Origin: Lachnospiraceae bacterium
GTDB lineage: Bacteria; Bacillota; Clostridia; Lachnospirales; Lachnospiraceae
Assembly: GCA_015057425.1 (NCBI GenBank)
Contig: SVEL01000009.1
Coordinates: 1-64,000 of the forward strand
Length of the DNA stretch: 64,000 nt
Direction of reading: 5' to 3'
Positions 35,595-44,314 of the stretch are shown piece by piece; position 1 is the stretch's first letter, and every line of letters begins with the position of its first letter. A program made the translations under genes and the position numbers. The notes beneath the pieces were generated by a model. The model was not told where the DNA came from, searched no databases, and worked only from the letters and a program-made list of their open reading frames with translations.

Positions 35595-36884
35595 TTAATG
35601 TAAGTGAAAAGAGGGTTTTGGCTCATTCTTGCTCCTGGCACTCACCTTACCCTCAGGCTTAATTTCTCCCGCATGAGTAAGTGCATTCTTTGTTAATGCA
35701 GGACCAACAAGTTCATATACCAATACACTAAACAAAATAACATTTCTGATTATATCGCCGCCTTCAAGACTTGCTGCCGTAAGTGACATACCAAGTGCAA
35801 CACCTGCCTGCGGAAGCAATGTAATTCCAAGATTCTTTGTAATGCTTTTATTACATTTTGTCACCATACAACTTCCAAATGCTCCGGTATATTTACCTAC
35901 AGATCTTGCAATAATATAAATTGCACCTATAAGTAAAATTATCGGATTACTAAGTATTGTAAGGTTTAGTTCTGAACCTGACAATACAAAGAAGAATATT
36001 GTAAGAGGAACTGTCCATGTATCAACACGGTTCATCAATTCCTCTGAAGTTTCACAAACATTGCAGAATATTGTACCTGCCATCATACACACAAGCAAAA
36101 GTGACATTCCGCAGTGTACACCTGCTATCTCAAACTTTATAAATGATAATCCTACTGTAAGCAACACAAATGCAACTGACACTGACATTCGCTTGCTTCT
36201 TGAATGGAAAAATCTTTCCACAAAGTTAAGTACAAATCCCATAACAGCACCAAGTGCCAATGATAAAAATATCTCAATGAGTGGTTCGATTACCATACCT
36301 GTTACGCTTACGCTTCCTTTTTCAAGTGCACTTGCAACACCAAATGACACTGCAAAAAGAACCAACCCCACCGCATCATCTATAGCAACTACCATCATAA
36401 GAAGCTTTGTAAGCGGACCGTGTGCCTTATACTGCTTAACTACCATAAGTGTAGCTGCAGGTGCTGTGGCAGATGCAATTGCACCAAGTGTAATCGCAGC
36501 CGATATTGAAAGAAGATCAGGGAATATAAAATGCACTCCTATCAATACTATATCTACTACCACTGTAGTAAATGCAGCCTGTGCAATACCTATAATAACT
36601 GCCTGTTTACCCATGGTTTTAAGCTGTGAAAGGCGGAATTCATTACCGATAGTAAATGCTATAAATCCCATAGCTGCCTGTGAGAATATACTCAAAGCCT
36701 CAACCTGTTCCATAGTGTTAAAACCAAGACCGCTGACCCCCAGGCGTCCCAGGCAATATGGTCCTATTAATAAACCTGCTACCAAATAAGCTGTTACTGC
36801 AGGCAAATTCATTTTCTTTGCTATACGTGACATCAAAAGACCAACTATAAGGGCTAATGATAAGCTTATAAATGTTTCTTGCAT
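35595..36884 (-). CDS. CPA2-family cation:proton antiporter, 429 aa
   Basis: Na_H_Exchanger domain with about twelve to thirteen helices. It shows AYLVAGLLIGP near the N-terminus, the SATAPAATLMV segment and AIDDAVGLVLFA, which carries the conserved paired Asp of ion-translocating antiporters. No C-terminal TrkA-N nucleotide-binding domain follows, unlike KefB/C. Substrate (sodium or potassium) cannot be decided. Its neighbourhood with c-di-AMP genes is suggestive but it has its own promoter and terminator. Start: ATG with GAGG upstream. Confidence 0.92.
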   Translation of the reverse strand: MQETFISLSLALIVGLLMSRIAKKMNLPAVTAYLVAGLLIGPYCLGRLGVSGLGFNTMEQVEALSIFSQAAMGFIAFTIGNEFRLSQLKTMGKQAVIIGIAQAAFTTVVVDIVLIGVHFIFPDLLSISAAITLGAIASATAPAATLMVVKQYKAHGPLTKLLMMVVAIDDAVGLVLFAVSFGVASALEKGSVSVTGMVIEPLIEIFLSLALGAVMGFVLNFVERFFHSRSKRMSVSVAFVLLTVGLSFIKFEIAGVHCGMSLLLVCMMAGTIFCNVCETSEELMNRVDTWTVPLTIFFFVLSGSELNLTILSNPIILLIGAIYIIARSVGKYTGAFGSCMVTKCNKSITKNLGITLLPQAGVALGMSLTAASLEGGDIIRNVILFSVLVYELVGPALTKNALTHAGEIKPEGKVSARSKNEPKPSFHLH

Positions 36885-36930
36885 TTTCTTTACCTCGTTT
36901 CATTGTTCTGTTAAACCCAAAAACGTCTTA

Positions 36931-36958
36931 ATTATAGCACTTTAGTTTTCTTTTGCAA
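36931..36958 (-). promoter_or_regulatory. Antiporter promoter
   Basis: TTGCAA (36958-36953) and TATAAT (36936-36931) are 16 bp apart on the minus strand, about 47 bp before the antiporter ATG. Confidence 0.65.
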
Positions 36959-37045
36959 GTAAAATTTAGCTAAATTTGCATAAATTTATAAAAAGCTTAT
37001 TTGTTACAGTATATATTCATTATTTTATTTTTCAACATTCCCATT

Positions 37046-37789
37046 TTATGGTATCTTGACTTCTACTGTCTCTTCATAAACAGAATCGGATATTTCATCA
37101 TTTTTAATAATATAAGATACCTTTAGTTCAATTATAGTCGGCTCATCTATATTTCCGGCAATAATCATACTTTCATCAAGGTCCAGAGAGCTGATTCCAT
37201 TACCTGAACTGTACTCAACAGTATTTTCAAGTTCACGAATTGTAACATCATACCCAAAATAACTGATTGGTCTCTCACCTAAATAATTTGTATATATTAA
37301 AAACTCCGGTTCCTCAATATCTTCTATGTCCTCTGTATAATTATTAAAAAAGCATATAAACTCAAAATCTCCCTCCGTAACTACAACCTCTTCATACCCA
37401 TTACCTTCTCTCAAAGCCTGTAGTGTAAGTTCATCTTCTATGTCTGTCGGGCCTACAAATTCAATATCAAACTTAGGTCCTATCCAGGTATTTTCATAAG
37501 TCACTTCACTATTTTTTTCATTAATAAATCTAAAGGAAACTATCCCCACAAAAGCCGTTGCAACAGTTCCGCCAATAACAACTACAAGTAACACAACTCC
37601 AAGAATTATAGCAACTACATAAGGAGGAACCATTTTTCTTCTTTTAACATTTTCCTCTCCTATGCTTTTATTTATATTGTTATTATAAATCAAAAAATAG
37701 CAAACTAACGCAATTACCGCCACAAGCACGCCTACCATACAAATACCTGCCAGGGCTACCAACAATGTAAATCCACTTATCACTGCCAT
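37046..37789 (-). CDS. Membrane protein of unknown function, partner of a LytTR regulator, 247 aa
   Basis: Two N-terminal transmembrane helices (about 8-35 and 57-85) separated by a short basic loop are followed by a large acidic extracytoplasmic domain (about 95-247). That domain has Asp/Glu-rich stretches (TEDIEDIEEPEF). No family recognised. Start: ATG at 37789, but GTG at 37798 is possible; the ribosome binding site (AGGAAAGTGA) is irregular. It follows the LytTR gene by 38 bp and is probably its regulated target or sensor partner. Confidence 0.7.
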   Translation of the reverse strand: MAVISGFTLLVALAGICMVGVLVAVIALVCYFLIYNNNINKSIGEENVKRRKMVPPYVVAIILGVVLLVVVIGGTVATAFVGIVSFRFINEKNSEVTYENTWIGPKFDIEFVGPTDIEDELTLQALREGNGYEEVVVTEGDFEFICFFNNYTEDIEDIEEPEFLIYTNYLGERPISYFGYDVTIRELENTVEYSSGNGISSLDLDESMIIAGNIDEPTIIELKVSYIIKNDEISDSVYEETVEVKIP

Positions 37790-37827
37790 GTCAATCACTT
37801 TCCTTTCTTACTAAACCGATAAATATT

Positions 37828-38280
37828 TTATATGCCTAATGCTTCTCTAAAAATGTTATAGTAACTTCTTGTCACATCTACCTGTGACCCATCTGACATA
37901 GTTAATATAAACTTCATAGAAAAACTCGGTTTTATCTTTCTGACTTTCTTTTTTGAAACAATTACTGAATTACTTACCCGAAGAAATTCTTCAGTATTTA
38001 GCATATTACACAGCTGGTAGATTCTATCTACAGCCTGATAAATTGCTTCTTCCGTATGTACCAAAACATCACGTCCGCAAGTCTCTATATAAACAATATC
38101 TTCTACTGATATTTTAAGTCTGTCATTTGTTTCCTGTTCTTTCACGGGCAAATAATTTACGAATTGATCTTTCTCACTTAAAATCAAATCTGCATTATCG
38201 TCTATTTCTATCCCGGCCGACAGCAACTTGCTTTTTATCTCTTCATAATGTTCAGTTTTTACTGCAAGTCGTATTTTCAA
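37828..38280 (-). CDS. LytTR-domain transcriptional regulator, 150 aa
   Basis: Lacks a receiver domain. A short N-terminal region (about 1-45) precedes a full LytTR DNA-binding domain (about 50-148): VEDIVYIETCGRDVLVHT, EFLRVSNSVIVSKKKVRKI and SQVDVTRSYYNIFREALG. Such stand-alone LytTR proteins usually control an adjacent membrane-protein gene. Start: TTG at 38280, 9 nt after AAAGGAG. A good promoter lies 45-70 bp upstream. Confidence 0.9.
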   Translation of the reverse strand: MKIRLAVKTEHYEEIKSKLLSAGIEIDDNADLILSEKDQFVNYLPVKEQETNDRLKISVEDIVYIETCGRDVLVHTEEAIYQAVDRIYQLCNMLNTEEFLRVSNSVIVSKKKVRKIKPSFSMKFILTMSDGSQVDVTRSYYNIFREALGI

Positions 38281-38323
38281 TATATTTATCTCCTTTCCAA
38301 GTTATTCAAGCTTGATAATACAT

Positions 38324-38352
38324 AGTATAGTAATTTAAAACCTTTTTGACAA
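38324..38352 (-). promoter_or_regulatory. Promoter of the LytTR operon
   Basis: TTGTCA (38352-38347) and TATACT (38329-38324) are separated by 17 bp on the minus strand. This placement argues against the short open frame spanning 38286-38474 being a gene. Confidence 0.65.
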
Positions 38353-38454
38353 TAGCATATGCACACCTTACATCTATGATACGCACAAGTTGCAATCTGT
38401 CCTGTATGGATTGCACTAAATCCTGCATGAATTACTTCCTCTCTCAGCCGGTAA

Positions 38455-38510
38455 TTATACAAAAACCCCTTCACCGAATATATGAGTAGGCCTCAAAAAC
38501 GGTAAAGGGG
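38455..38510 (-). terminator. Terminator of the feo operon
   Basis: CCCCTTCACCG (38466-38476) pairs with CGGTAAAGGGG (38500-38510) with one mismatch, followed on the minus strand by TTTTTG. It lies 27 bp after the Cys-rich protein gene. Confidence 0.65.
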
Positions 38511-38536
38511 CTATAATATTGTACTATGTAATTATA

Positions 38537-38749
38537 TTATATATGATTGCAGGAACCACTGCATGAAGAACCGGAACCGCCGTGGGAGGAACATGAACCG
38601 CCACATCTGCAATTAGATGCAGAACAGCCTATACACTTCACTCCGCGTTTCTTAGCTCTTATTATGTATATTATCGCTGCCGCAAGTATTGCCACGACAA
38701 TTACCGTTGCAATTATGTTGGTCATATTTGCCATAATTATATCTAACAT
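38537..38749 (-). CDS. FeoB-associated Cys-rich membrane protein, 70 aa
   Basis: One N-terminal membrane helix (IIATVIVVAILAAAIIYII) is followed by a basic patch and a Cys/Ser/Gly-rich tail with eight Cys (CIGC, NCRC, SC repeats) ending in NHI. This matches the small FeoB-associated family found only with feoB in Firmicutes. It probably helps ferrous iron transport or handles iron at the membrane; the mechanism is unknown. Start: ATG with AAAGGA 7 nt upstream. Confidence 0.9.
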   Translation of the reverse strand: MLDIIMANMTNIIATVIVVAILAAAIIYIIRAKKRGVKCIGCSASNCRCGGSCSSHGGSGSSCSGSCNHI

Positions 38750-38797
38750 ATCATATTCCTTTCACAAATTCATATCTATAAAATCAAACTGTGTCTG

Positions 38798-40816
38798 TTA
38801 CTTCTTTAATGCATATTCCTTAGCTAATTTGCTTCTTGATGTTATAGTAACAACTACTAAAATTGCAACCATTGCAAGTACGGCTATAAGTCCCGGTACA
38901 AAGCCCGTTCCAAGCTTATGATCTACTATAAGTGTACCAATCTGATATACAAGGAATGCTACCACATAACCTGTTCCAAATTGAAGTGCAATACCACCGA
39001 ATAACCATTTCTTTGACTTGATTTCTGAGTTCATGGCACCAATAGCCGCGAAACATGGTGGTGTATATAAGTTAAACATAAGGTATGCAAGTGCTGCAAC
39101 TGCTGTAATACCTGTCATTGCAAGCTTAACTTCATTTGAACCGCCTTCAAGTATTTCAAGTTCTTCACCAATAAACGCTGAGAATCCATAAACTGATGCA
39201 AGTGTACCAACAACCTCTTCCTTAGCTATAAAGCCGGTAATAGCTGCTGCTGCCATCTGCCATACACCAAATCCAAGCGGAATCAAAATTACTGCAAATG
39301 GTGATGCAATTGAAGCAAGAATTGACTTGTCAGCATCTTCTACCAACTGGAAGCTCCAGCTGAAGTTTGCCATAATCGTAACTACCGCGTTACATACAAG
39401 AATAATTGTACCTGCCTTAACGATGTAATCCTTACCGCGTGAAAGCATTGAAATAAACGCTCTCTTTAAACTTGGAGCTTTATATTCAGGAAGCTCGATA
39501 ATAAAGAAAGACTTTCTGTATTTATAACCTGTAATAGCTTTTACTAATAATCCGCCAAATAATACTAAAAGTATACCTACAAAATACATTGTGGCTGATA
39601 CCCACCATGCATTACCAAAGAATGCACCTGCAAAAAGTGCAATAACGGGAATCTTAGCACCACATGGAATAAATGGTGTAAGCATAGCTGTAGCTCTCTT
39701 TTCTCTTTCATCACGAATTGTACGGCAAGCCATAATACCCGGAATAGCACAACCTGTTCCGATTACTAATGGAATAACTGACTTTCCTGAAAGACCAACT
39801 CTCTTAAAGATCGGATCAAGTACAACACTAACACGTGCCATATAACCGCAATCCTCAAGCAATGCAATAAGGAAGTACATAACCATAACAAGCGGAAGGA
39901 AGCCTACTACAGCACCAACACCGCCGATAATACCATCTACAATAATTGTCTGTAATAATGGATGAGCATTTTCTACAAGACCTGCTACCCACTCGCCAAA
40001 CATTTCAATCAATGTAACAAGGCCAGGAATTGACACTCCGAAAATTTCAACGCCTTCTGCAAGCCATGTACCAAGTGTTGTCTGTGATATGTAAAATACT
40101 AAGAACATAACAACTACGAAAATCGGAATACCTGCAAACGGATTTGTAAGTACTGCATCAATCTTATCGTTGATATTCTTTTCTTTTGTAAGGACCTTAC
40201 GTGTTTCAACGGTTTTAACTATGCCATTAACGAATTGAAAACGCTTTCTGTCAGCTGCTTCAACTGCTGATTTATCTGTTAAATCAATATCCCCCTGAAC
40301 ATATGGTGCGTTCTGTCCTTTTCCGCTTACTTCTACAGCAGCCTTTACAACCTCTGATAAACCATCAGCTGAAGTTGAAACTGTATTGATAACAGGACAT
40401 CCCAATTTTTCTGATAATGCGTTTGCATCAATCTTTGTGTCTTTCTTTTCGTTGACATCGCTCTTGTTAAGCGCTACAACAACCGGAATTCCTACTTCCA
40501 ATAACTGTGTTGTGAAGAACAGGCTTCTGCTAAGATTTGTAGCATCTACAATGTTAATAATAACATCCGGATTTTCATTTTTAACATATCCGCTTGTAAT
40601 GCTTTCTTCTGAAGTAAATGGTGACATTGAATATGCACCCGGTAAATCTACCGCTATTAAATTTTCTGCTTCGCCGCAATAACTCTTTTTGATCGGGCTT
40701 TCTTTTTTGTCTACAGTAACACCTGCCCAGTTACCAACACGTTCATTTCTGCCTGTGAGCGCATTGTACATAGTGGTCTTACCGCTGTTTGGGTTACCTG
40801 TTAACGCTATACGCAT
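38798..40816 (-). CDS. feoB: Ferrous iron transporter FeoB, 672 aa
   Basis: The N-terminal G domain has G1 GNPNSGKTT, G3 DLPGAYS and G4 ALNKSD. A helical GDI-like region and the polytopic permease with two Gate motifs follow (GCAIPGIMACRT and later TPCFAAIGAMNSE). It imports Fe2+ across the cytoplasmic membrane. Start: ATG at 40816, because GAGGAGG is 9 nt upstream; the ATG at 40822 is only 3 nt from it. Its leader carries a hairpin and an operator-like site. Confidence 0.95.
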   Translation of the reverse strand: MRIALTGNPNSGKTTMYNALTGRNERVGNWAGVTVDKKESPIKKSYCGEAENLIAVDLPGAYSMSPFTSEESITSGYVKNENPDVIINIVDATNLSRSLFFTTQLLEVGIPVVVALNKSDVNEKKDTKIDANALSEKLGCPVINTVSTSADGLSEVVKAAVEVSGKGQNAPYVQGDIDLTDKSAVEAADRKRFQFVNGIVKTVETRKVLTKEKNINDKIDAVLTNPFAGIPIFVVVMFLVFYISQTTLGTWLAEGVEIFGVSIPGLVTLIEMFGEWVAGLVENAHPLLQTIIVDGIIGGVGAVVGFLPLVMVMYFLIALLEDCGYMARVSVVLDPIFKRVGLSGKSVIPLVIGTGCAIPGIMACRTIRDEREKRATAMLTPFIPCGAKIPVIALFAGAFFGNAWWVSATMYFVGILLVLFGGLLVKAITGYKYRKSFFIIELPEYKAPSLKRAFISMLSRGKDYIVKAGTIILVCNAVVTIMANFSWSFQLVEDADKSILASIASPFAVILIPLGFGVWQMAAAAITGFIAKEEVVGTLASVYGFSAFIGEELEILEGGSNEVKLAMTGITAVAALAYLMFNLYTPPCFAAIGAMNSEIKSKKWLFGGIALQFGTGYVVAFLVYQIGTLIVDHKLGTGFVPGLIAVLAMVAILVVVTITSRSKLAKEYALKK

Positions 40817-40875
40817 TTCCATCGTCCTCCTCATAAATCTACATTTTCATATTGAATAGGTTTTTCTAACCTCAG

Positions 40876-40889
40876 GTAGTTGACACTAA
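40876..40889 (-). promoter_or_regulatory. Operator-like site before feoB
   Basis: On the minus strand TTAGTGTCAACTAC matches the site before feoA (TTAGTCTTAACTAA) at the TTAGT and AACTA halves. A DtxR-type iron regulator is the natural candidate, but the protein is not in the window. Confidence 0.4.
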
Positions 40890-40907
40890 CCAGCAATTTT
40901 AAAATAT

Positions 40908-40925
40908 GTGGTGGTTTCCCACCAC
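40908..40925 (-). terminator. Hairpin between feoA and feoB
   Basis: GTGGTGG and CCACCAC form a 7-bp GC-rich stem with a four-base loop just after the feoA stop codon. The minus-strand tail ATATTTTAAAATT suggests partial termination or RNA stabilisation, which would set feoA and feoB levels apart. Confidence 0.5.
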
Positions 40926-40929
40926 TATT

Positions 40930-41142
40930 TTATACAATAATTGCCGAAGCTAATTGGTTATCAATATTATATCTGCTGTCTTTAATAGAAACAAAACAGC
41001 TTTTTTTCTTTCGTGAAACCACTGTAATAGGCTCTCCGCTATAACATCCAAGAGAAAAAAGGAAAGCATTTAATTCTTCATCATCTGTAAGAATTTCTTT
41101 AATTATGTACTCTTCCCCAACATTTACTTCTGTTAAGTTCAT
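40930..41142 (-). CDS. feoA: FeoA-domain protein, 70 aa
   Basis: Small cytoplasmic SH3-like protein (NVGEEYIIKEI, LGCYSGEPITVVSRKK, YNIDNQLASAIIV) needed for FeoB function. Length is typical. Start: ATG with AGGAGG upstream. First gene of the feo operon, driven by the promoter at 41198-41226. Confidence 0.92.
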   Translation of the reverse strand: MNLTEVNVGEEYIIKEILTDDEELNAFLFSLGCYSGEPITVVSRKKKSCFVSIKDSRYNIDNQLASAIIV

Positions 41143-41169
41143 AAGTTCCTCCTATTACGCAAACCGCAA

Positions 41170-41183
41170 TTAGTTAAGACTAA
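41170..41183 (-). promoter_or_regulatory. Operator-like inverted repeat before feoA
   Basis: TTAGT-N4-ACTAA is a perfect inverted repeat placed just downstream of the -10, where a bound repressor would block transcription. It resembles half-sites of DtxR/IdeR-type iron regulators (TTAGGTTAGSCTAACCTAA). Confidence 0.5.
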
Positions 41184-41197
41184 CCGTTTTCACACGT

Positions 41198-41226
41198 AGC
41201 ATAGCACAACGTTAAAACTATGTCAA
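41198..41226 (-). promoter_or_regulatory. feoA promoter
   Basis: TTGACA (41226-41221) and TATGCT (41203-41198) are 17 bp apart on the minus strand. Confidence 0.75.
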
Positions 41227-41287
41227 GCAGATAATTTACTAAATTTGACAAATATTTTTTTAGCCACAATAAAAGGTATGATTGTTT

Positions 41288-42004
41288 TTATGCATTTATT
41301 CTATTTTTTAAAGCTAAATACAATTCAGCATTTGTAGCATATATATATGGATTTACATAGAATATTGATAAAATACCGCAAGTGCATATTGACAATAAAT
41401 TCCATCCTATAAAAGATAAGTCAAGTACAAATGCATCCCACTTGTTACCATCCATCATTCTTTTACTTAATGCAAAAGCTTCATCTTTAGTCATATCAGG
41501 ATTTTCGGCTAATAAATATGGAATCATACGATATTCATAGCTCTTTATAATACCCGGAATAATAAATAACAATGACCATAAAAATGTGTATATATATCTG
41601 AAAAACATAACATTTACCACGTTTTTGTAGTTATTTGCGAAACCATAGCCGAAATGTTTTACATTTGCAGGTGCCACTGAGTTTTCCAGGAAGAATTTAC
41701 ATCCGCCAACTTCTAACACATTTGTAACAAATGTTGCGATTACAGTTGCGATTGCAAATACAACTATAAATATTATTGCTGCGATTATGACTGCAATTAC
41801 AATTATCGCAAATATATCTGCCAGACTCATTTCCGATTCAACCGAAGACGATGTTGACGATGATGATGTTGATGCAATGCTGCCACCACCTCCTCCGGAG
41901 CCTCCTAATATAAGACTCATAATAAGTCCTGCAAGAACGCACCACCAATAATTTCTTGAAAATGCGTTTTTGGCTTTTTCTTTTAATTCAACTCTTGTCC
42001 ACAT
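41288..42004 (-). CDS. DUF975 family membrane protein, 238 aa
   Basis: It starts MWTRVELKEKAKNAFSRNYWW, the hallmark of DUF975. A Gly/Ser-rich loop (GGSGGGGGSIASTSSSSTSSSVE) and about five membrane segments follow, with the conserved YEYRMIPYLLAENPDMTKDEAF region (typically P..L...P). Function unknown. Start: ATG with AAGGAGG upstream; a second AGGAGG with a complementary TCCTCC lies further 5'. Confidence 0.9.
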   Translation of the reverse strand: MWTRVELKEKAKNAFSRNYWWCVLAGLIMSLILGGSGGGGGSIASTSSSSTSSSVESEMSLADIFAIIVIAVIIAAIIFIVVFAIATVIATFVTNVLEVGGCKFFLENSVAPANVKHFGYGFANNYKNVVNVMFFRYIYTFLWSLLFIIPGIIKSYEYRMIPYLLAENPDMTKDEAFALSKRMMDGNKWDAFVLDLSFIGWNLLSICTCGILSIFYVNPYIYATNAELYLALKNRINA

Positions 42005-42010
42005 AACCTT

Positions 42011-42046
42011 TCCTCCTTATTTTTTAGGAGGAAAAATTCCTCCTTG
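42011..42046 (-). promoter_or_regulatory. Leader hairpin competing for the DUF975 ribosome binding site
   Basis: On the minus strand AGGAGGAA (42044-42037) pairs with TTCCTCCT (42033-42026). The same TCCTCCT could instead pair with the true Shine-Dalgarno AGGAGG at about 42011-42018. The two folds are mutually exclusive, so the leader could switch translation. Confidence 0.4.
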
Positions 42047-42194
42047 CTTTTTTATACCTACATTCTATATCAAATTATCGTATGCGTAAAGGTAATCTTT
42101 AGCGAAATAGATATGGTTATTTTGCTAAATGTAGAATTTTCCCTGTAAAATCTATCTATTTATAGCTACTTTCAAAGTGGCATTTTACATTGAA

Positions 42195-42223
42195 TTTACA
42201 TTATGTTTATGATAAACTATACA
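42195..42223 (+). promoter_or_regulatory. Promoter of the sensor-GGDEF gene
   Basis: TTTACA (42195-42200) and TATACA (42218-42223) are 17 bp apart, 60 bp before the ATG. Confidence 0.6.
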
Positions 42224-42282
42224 TAATAGATAGTTATGTGTGTGTTTATATAAAGACTTTATACAAAAGTTTTTGAGGTGAT

Positions 42283-44238
42283 ATGTTTATGGCTAAGAAA
42301 AATAAATTTATCGGTGTATGCGGCACCAATCTTTTTGAGCAAAATTCAACAAATTTCCTTTTAGCGCTTAAAGAAAGTGAACTTCTTTCAGATTATACAA
42401 CTATTGCCTTTTCTAATTGCGCCAGCGAACTGGAAAACTTAGATGATTTGTTTTCGGAAGCTCCATTAATTGATTTATCTAAGTATATTGATCTCGAATG
42501 CATTATTATGCTTTCTGAAACTATAAAAAATACCGATTTGATTAATTATATAGTTAAAGTAGGTACAGAAAAAAATATTCCTGTATTTTCAATCGACCGC
42601 GTTGTAGACGGATGCTATAATATGCCTCTTAATTACAGCACAGGTTTTCGTGAAATGGTTAGTCATGTCATTACAGAACACAAAGTCACAAAGGTAAATA
42701 TGCTTGCAGGAATGAGAAACAACTCTTTCTCAGAAGAACGGGTTGACATGTATAAGGAAGTATTGAAGGAAAACGATATACCATTTGAACCGGGAAGGCT
42801 TGAATATGGTGATTTTTGGGAGAGACCGGCGCTTATCGCTATGAAAAAGTTCTTTACAAGCGGTCTTGAAATGCCTGAAGCTATTGTGTGTGCCAACGAT
42901 TCTATGGCAATTACTGCCTGCTCATTTTTATCAGAGATGGGACTTAAAGTGCCGGAAGATATTATCGTTACCGGATTTGACGGAACAGAATCTGCCGCTT
43001 ATCACTATCCTTCTTTGACAACTTGTGCACCGGATTACAAAGAAGCTATTGAATTCATTATGGCACAGACAAAGTTAGTACAGGAAACCGGCAAGCTTTC
43101 TCCTTGCGAACGTATGATTAACTTCAAACTTGTCAAAGGACAGTCCTGTGGTTGTGAGCCTGACGTAATTCACGATAACAGCCGTATCATTTCTTCATTA
43201 TATGATGATGTAGGCGATGCTGCATGGCATACAATTGCCATGAACTCTTTGGTTACAAGCCTGCTTGATAAAAGCAGTATCGAAGATATTGTACATCTTC
43301 TTCCACGTACGGTTCATCTTTGGAGTAATCATTTCAGATTTGCATGTATCAAATCCGAATTGCTTTCAGATAATATCAATATGACAGAATTTAGAGATTC
43401 TTCCGGCAACTTCGGAAAGATGTCCACTATTTTCTATGTAAATAACTATGAATTTGACGAAAGTCTTAAAGAGTTTGATGTAAAAGAATTTATACCGGAT
43501 TTTGAAAACCTTATTACAAAGAAAGGCACTCTTTTTGTTGCCCGTATACTTAAGAACGGCAAAAACGCTTACGGTTACACCGTAGATGAGTTCATTACAC
43601 TTGATCACAGGCATTTACAACAATGTAATGAATTTGCGATGTTCTTAACACATTCCATCAATACGGTTCTTCATAACTATGAACTTAATCAGCTTAACAG
43701 AAACCTTGAAAAAGCATATCAGGAAATCGCAACACTTTCCGTTCATGACCCTATGACCGGGCTTCTTAACAGACGTGGTTTCTTTAATATTCTTGATAAC
43801 TTAATTACGATGGATGAGCATATGGGCAAGTATCTGTATGTTGTTAACGTAGATTTAGACCGTCTCAAATACATCAATGATAACTTTGGACATAGCGAAG
43901 GTGACTTTGCCATTACATCCATTGCTCATTCTTTGCAGAAGCTTGACGTTAACAACTTAGTATGTGCACGTTTCGGAGGTGATGAATTCACTTGTACATT
44001 TTTTGATAAATCGCCTGAAGCATATGACAGAAAGACTTTAACGGAAATGATTAAAGATATTCTTGCAAAAACACCGGGTATATTTGCCAAGGAATATCCT
44101 GTTGATTTCAGTGTCGGATTATGCTGTAAACAAATCGGGGATGATATGAATCTCGAAAGTATGATTTCTGCGGCGGATGCAGAAATGTATGCGGACAAGG
44201 CAACTAAAAAACGAAGAAAAACAGACAGAGAAGCTTAA
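42283..44238 (+). CDS. Soluble sugar-binding-type sensor fused to a GGDEF diguanylate cyclase, 651 aa
   Basis: Residues about 8-290 form a periplasmic-binding-protein/LacI-like ligand domain (FIGVCGTNLFEQNS, IPVFSIDRVVDG, AIVCANDSMAI, IIVTGFDGTESA, PSLTTCAPDY). It lacks the N-terminal HTH of LacI proteins and has no signal peptide or membrane segment. A linker with Cys-rich GQSCGCEPD and a GAF-like region (about 310-460) leads to GGDEF (about 490-645) with SVHDPMTGLLNRRGFF and an intact RFGGDEF active site. It would make c-di-GMP in the cytoplasm in response to a small ligand. Start: ATG at 42283 (GAGGTGAT) or 42289. Confidence 0.88.
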   Translation: MFMAKKNKFIGVCGTNLFEQNSTNFLLALKESELLSDYTTIAFSNCASELENLDDLFSEAPLIDLSKYIDLECIIMLSETIKNTDLINYIVKVGTEKNIPVFSIDRVVDGCYNMPLNYSTGFREMVSHVITEHKVTKVNMLAGMRNNSFSEERVDMYKEVLKENDIPFEPGRLEYGDFWERPALIAMKKFFTSGLEMPEAIVCANDSMAITACSFLSEMGLKVPEDIIVTGFDGTESAAYHYPSLTTCAPDYKEAIEFIMAQTKLVQETGKLSPCERMINFKLVKGQSCGCEPDVIHDNSRIISSLYDDVGDAAWHTIAMNSLVTSLLDKSSIEDIVHLLPRTVHLWSNHFRFACIKSELLSDNINMTEFRDSSGNFGKMSTIFYVNNYEFDESLKEFDVKEFIPDFENLITKKGTLFVARILKNGKNAYGYTVDEFITLDHRHLQQCNEFAMFLTHSINTVLHNYELNQLNRNLEKAYQEIATLSVHDPMTGLLNRRGFFNILDNLITMDEHMGKYLYVVNVDLDRLKYINDNFGHSEGDFAITSIAHSLQKLDVNNLVCARFGGDEFTCTFFDKSPEAYDRKTLTEMIKDILAKTPGIFAKEYPVDFSVGLCCKQIGDDMNLESMISAADAEMYADKATKKRRKTDREA

Positions 44239-44253
44239 TATAAATAAAAAGAA

Positions 44254-44287
44254 GACCTCCAAAAGTTACATCATACTTTTGGAGGTC
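44254..44287. terminator. Bidirectional terminator between the GGDEF gene and the isomerase operon
   Basis: A perfect 13-bp stem (GACCTCCAAAAGT with ACTTTTGGAGGTC) has T-rich sequence on both sides, stronger on the minus strand. It ends both convergent transcripts. Confidence 0.8.
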
Positions 44288-44314
44288 AATTTTACTTATT
44301 CCATATAATTTACA

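Noticed and set aside
38286..38474. 62-residue minus-strand frame before the LytTR gene
   Set aside because: A good promoter (TTGTCA/TATACT) lies inside it, it overlaps the feo terminator, and the sequence resembles no protein family.
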